From DATKCA01 sp035544675 (GTDB lineage Bacteria; Acidobacteriota; Thermoanaerobaculia; Gp7-AA8), in assembly GCA_035544675.1 (NCBI GenBank), contig DATKCA010000279.1, forward strand, positions 1-6,071: a stretch of 6,071 bases of DNA, given 5' to 3'. The stretch's first letter is position 1, and each line of letters starts with the position of its first letter. Of the stretch, positions 5,770 to 6,071 are shown piece after piece. The notes under the pieces were generated by a model. It was not told the origin of the DNA, searched no databases, and saw nothing but the letters and a program-made list of their open reading frames with translations. The translations under genes and the position numbers were made by a program.

Positions 5770-6071
5770 ATGAACATCACGTCCATGTTCGAGATGCGGA
5801 GCCTCGCGGCGGCCATGCCGCTGATCTTCGCGCTGATTCTGCTGGTCATCCTCGTCATCTCGTTCCGGTCGCGAGCGGTCGTTTTCTGCCAGTACCTCGA
5901 GGCCATGACCGGGGTGCGGCTCCGCCCCTCGGATGTCAAGCGCGTCTACAACGAGCGTGGCCGCAACGGCGTTCGGGAGATGTTCCTCGACCTCATCATC
6001 CGCGAGGACCTCAAGGATGGTCCCATCGAGATCCCCGAGGACCAGAAGGAACCGGCCGGCGTCACCAGTGC
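5770..6071 (+). CDS. Single-helix N-terminally anchored protein, unknown function (C-terminus beyond window)
   Basis: I do not recognise this protein. The frame is open from the ATG at 5770 to the window edge, giving 100 complete codons. A short N-terminal region is followed by one strongly hydrophobic segment at about residues 12-32, then R33 and R35; by the positive-inside rule the rest is probably cytoplasmic. The soluble part is helical-looking and highly charged: 'LRPSDVKRVYNERGRNGVREMF' region (51-72) followed by an acidic, proline-containing stretch near 79-95. Codon use is typical of the window, with strong G/C at third positions, and the gene is divergent from the rof-like gene with 93 bp between starts. 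Internal ATGs at codons 6 and 9 are possible alternative starts; the first is favoured by the -10 box spacing. It may be a small protein ending soon after the window or the anchor of a larger one. Confidence 0.72.
   Translation, partial: MNITSMFEMRSLAAAMPLIFALILLVILVISFRSRAVVFCQYLEAMTGVRLRPSDVKRVYNERGRNGVREMFLDLIIREDLKDGPIEIPEDQKEPAGVTS

Noticed and set aside
5673..5939. Minus-strand open frame (88 codons) spanning the divergent region
   Set aside because: It runs antisense to the anchored protein at 5770 and across the promoter region, with no ribosome site and no recognisable sequence.

Overview
The window is GC-rich chromosomal DNA with tightly packed genes. Three traits point to Acidobacteriota or a similar soil lineage, with moderate confidence: a 'GAGGMGEVYRARD' serine/threonine kinase fused through one membrane helix to a large PD40-type beta-propeller, a GxxExxY-family gene beside ACCACAGAGTCACAGAG repeats, and little use of Shine-Dalgarno sites. 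No marker gene settles the taxonomy.

Layout, left to right. (1) 1-1466, minus: most of an AidB-like acyl-CoA dehydrogenase whose C-terminus lies off the left edge. (2) 1467-1566: a 100-bp divergent intergenic region holding a -10-like box just before the dehydrogenase start and two small hairpins. (3) 1567-1983, plus: a small GxxExxY protein with a PD-(D/E)XK nuclease-like core; its first codons are written in a repeat sequence. (4) 1961-4498, minus (probably starting about 16 codons further upstream): the kinase-propeller gene, overlapping the previous gene tail-to-tail by 23 bp. (5) 4599-4696: a 98-bp near-perfect palindrome made of the same repeat. (6) 4697-5416, minus: an unrecognised six-helix membrane protein. 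(7) 5437-5676, minus: a small Rof/YaeO-like Rho-binding antiterminator homologue. (8) 5770 to the right edge, plus: the start of an unrecognised protein with one N-terminal membrane helix. No stretch over 300 bp lacks a gene, and I saw no tRNA, rRNA, CRISPR array, transposase or integrase.

How the parts relate. The rof-like gene and the membrane gene are 20 bp apart and could form a two-gene unit that ends in the palindrome; the kinase appears to start from its own promoter just beyond it. The genes do not form an obvious pathway. The most distinctive signals are the repeat family, which occurs both as a long hairpin and as the 5' end of a nuclease-like gene, and -10-like TAnnnT boxes 6-12 nt before four of the six starts, which suggests leaderless or very short-leader transcription. 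The kinase has no ATG, GTG or TTG at the start that its conserved N-terminus implies.
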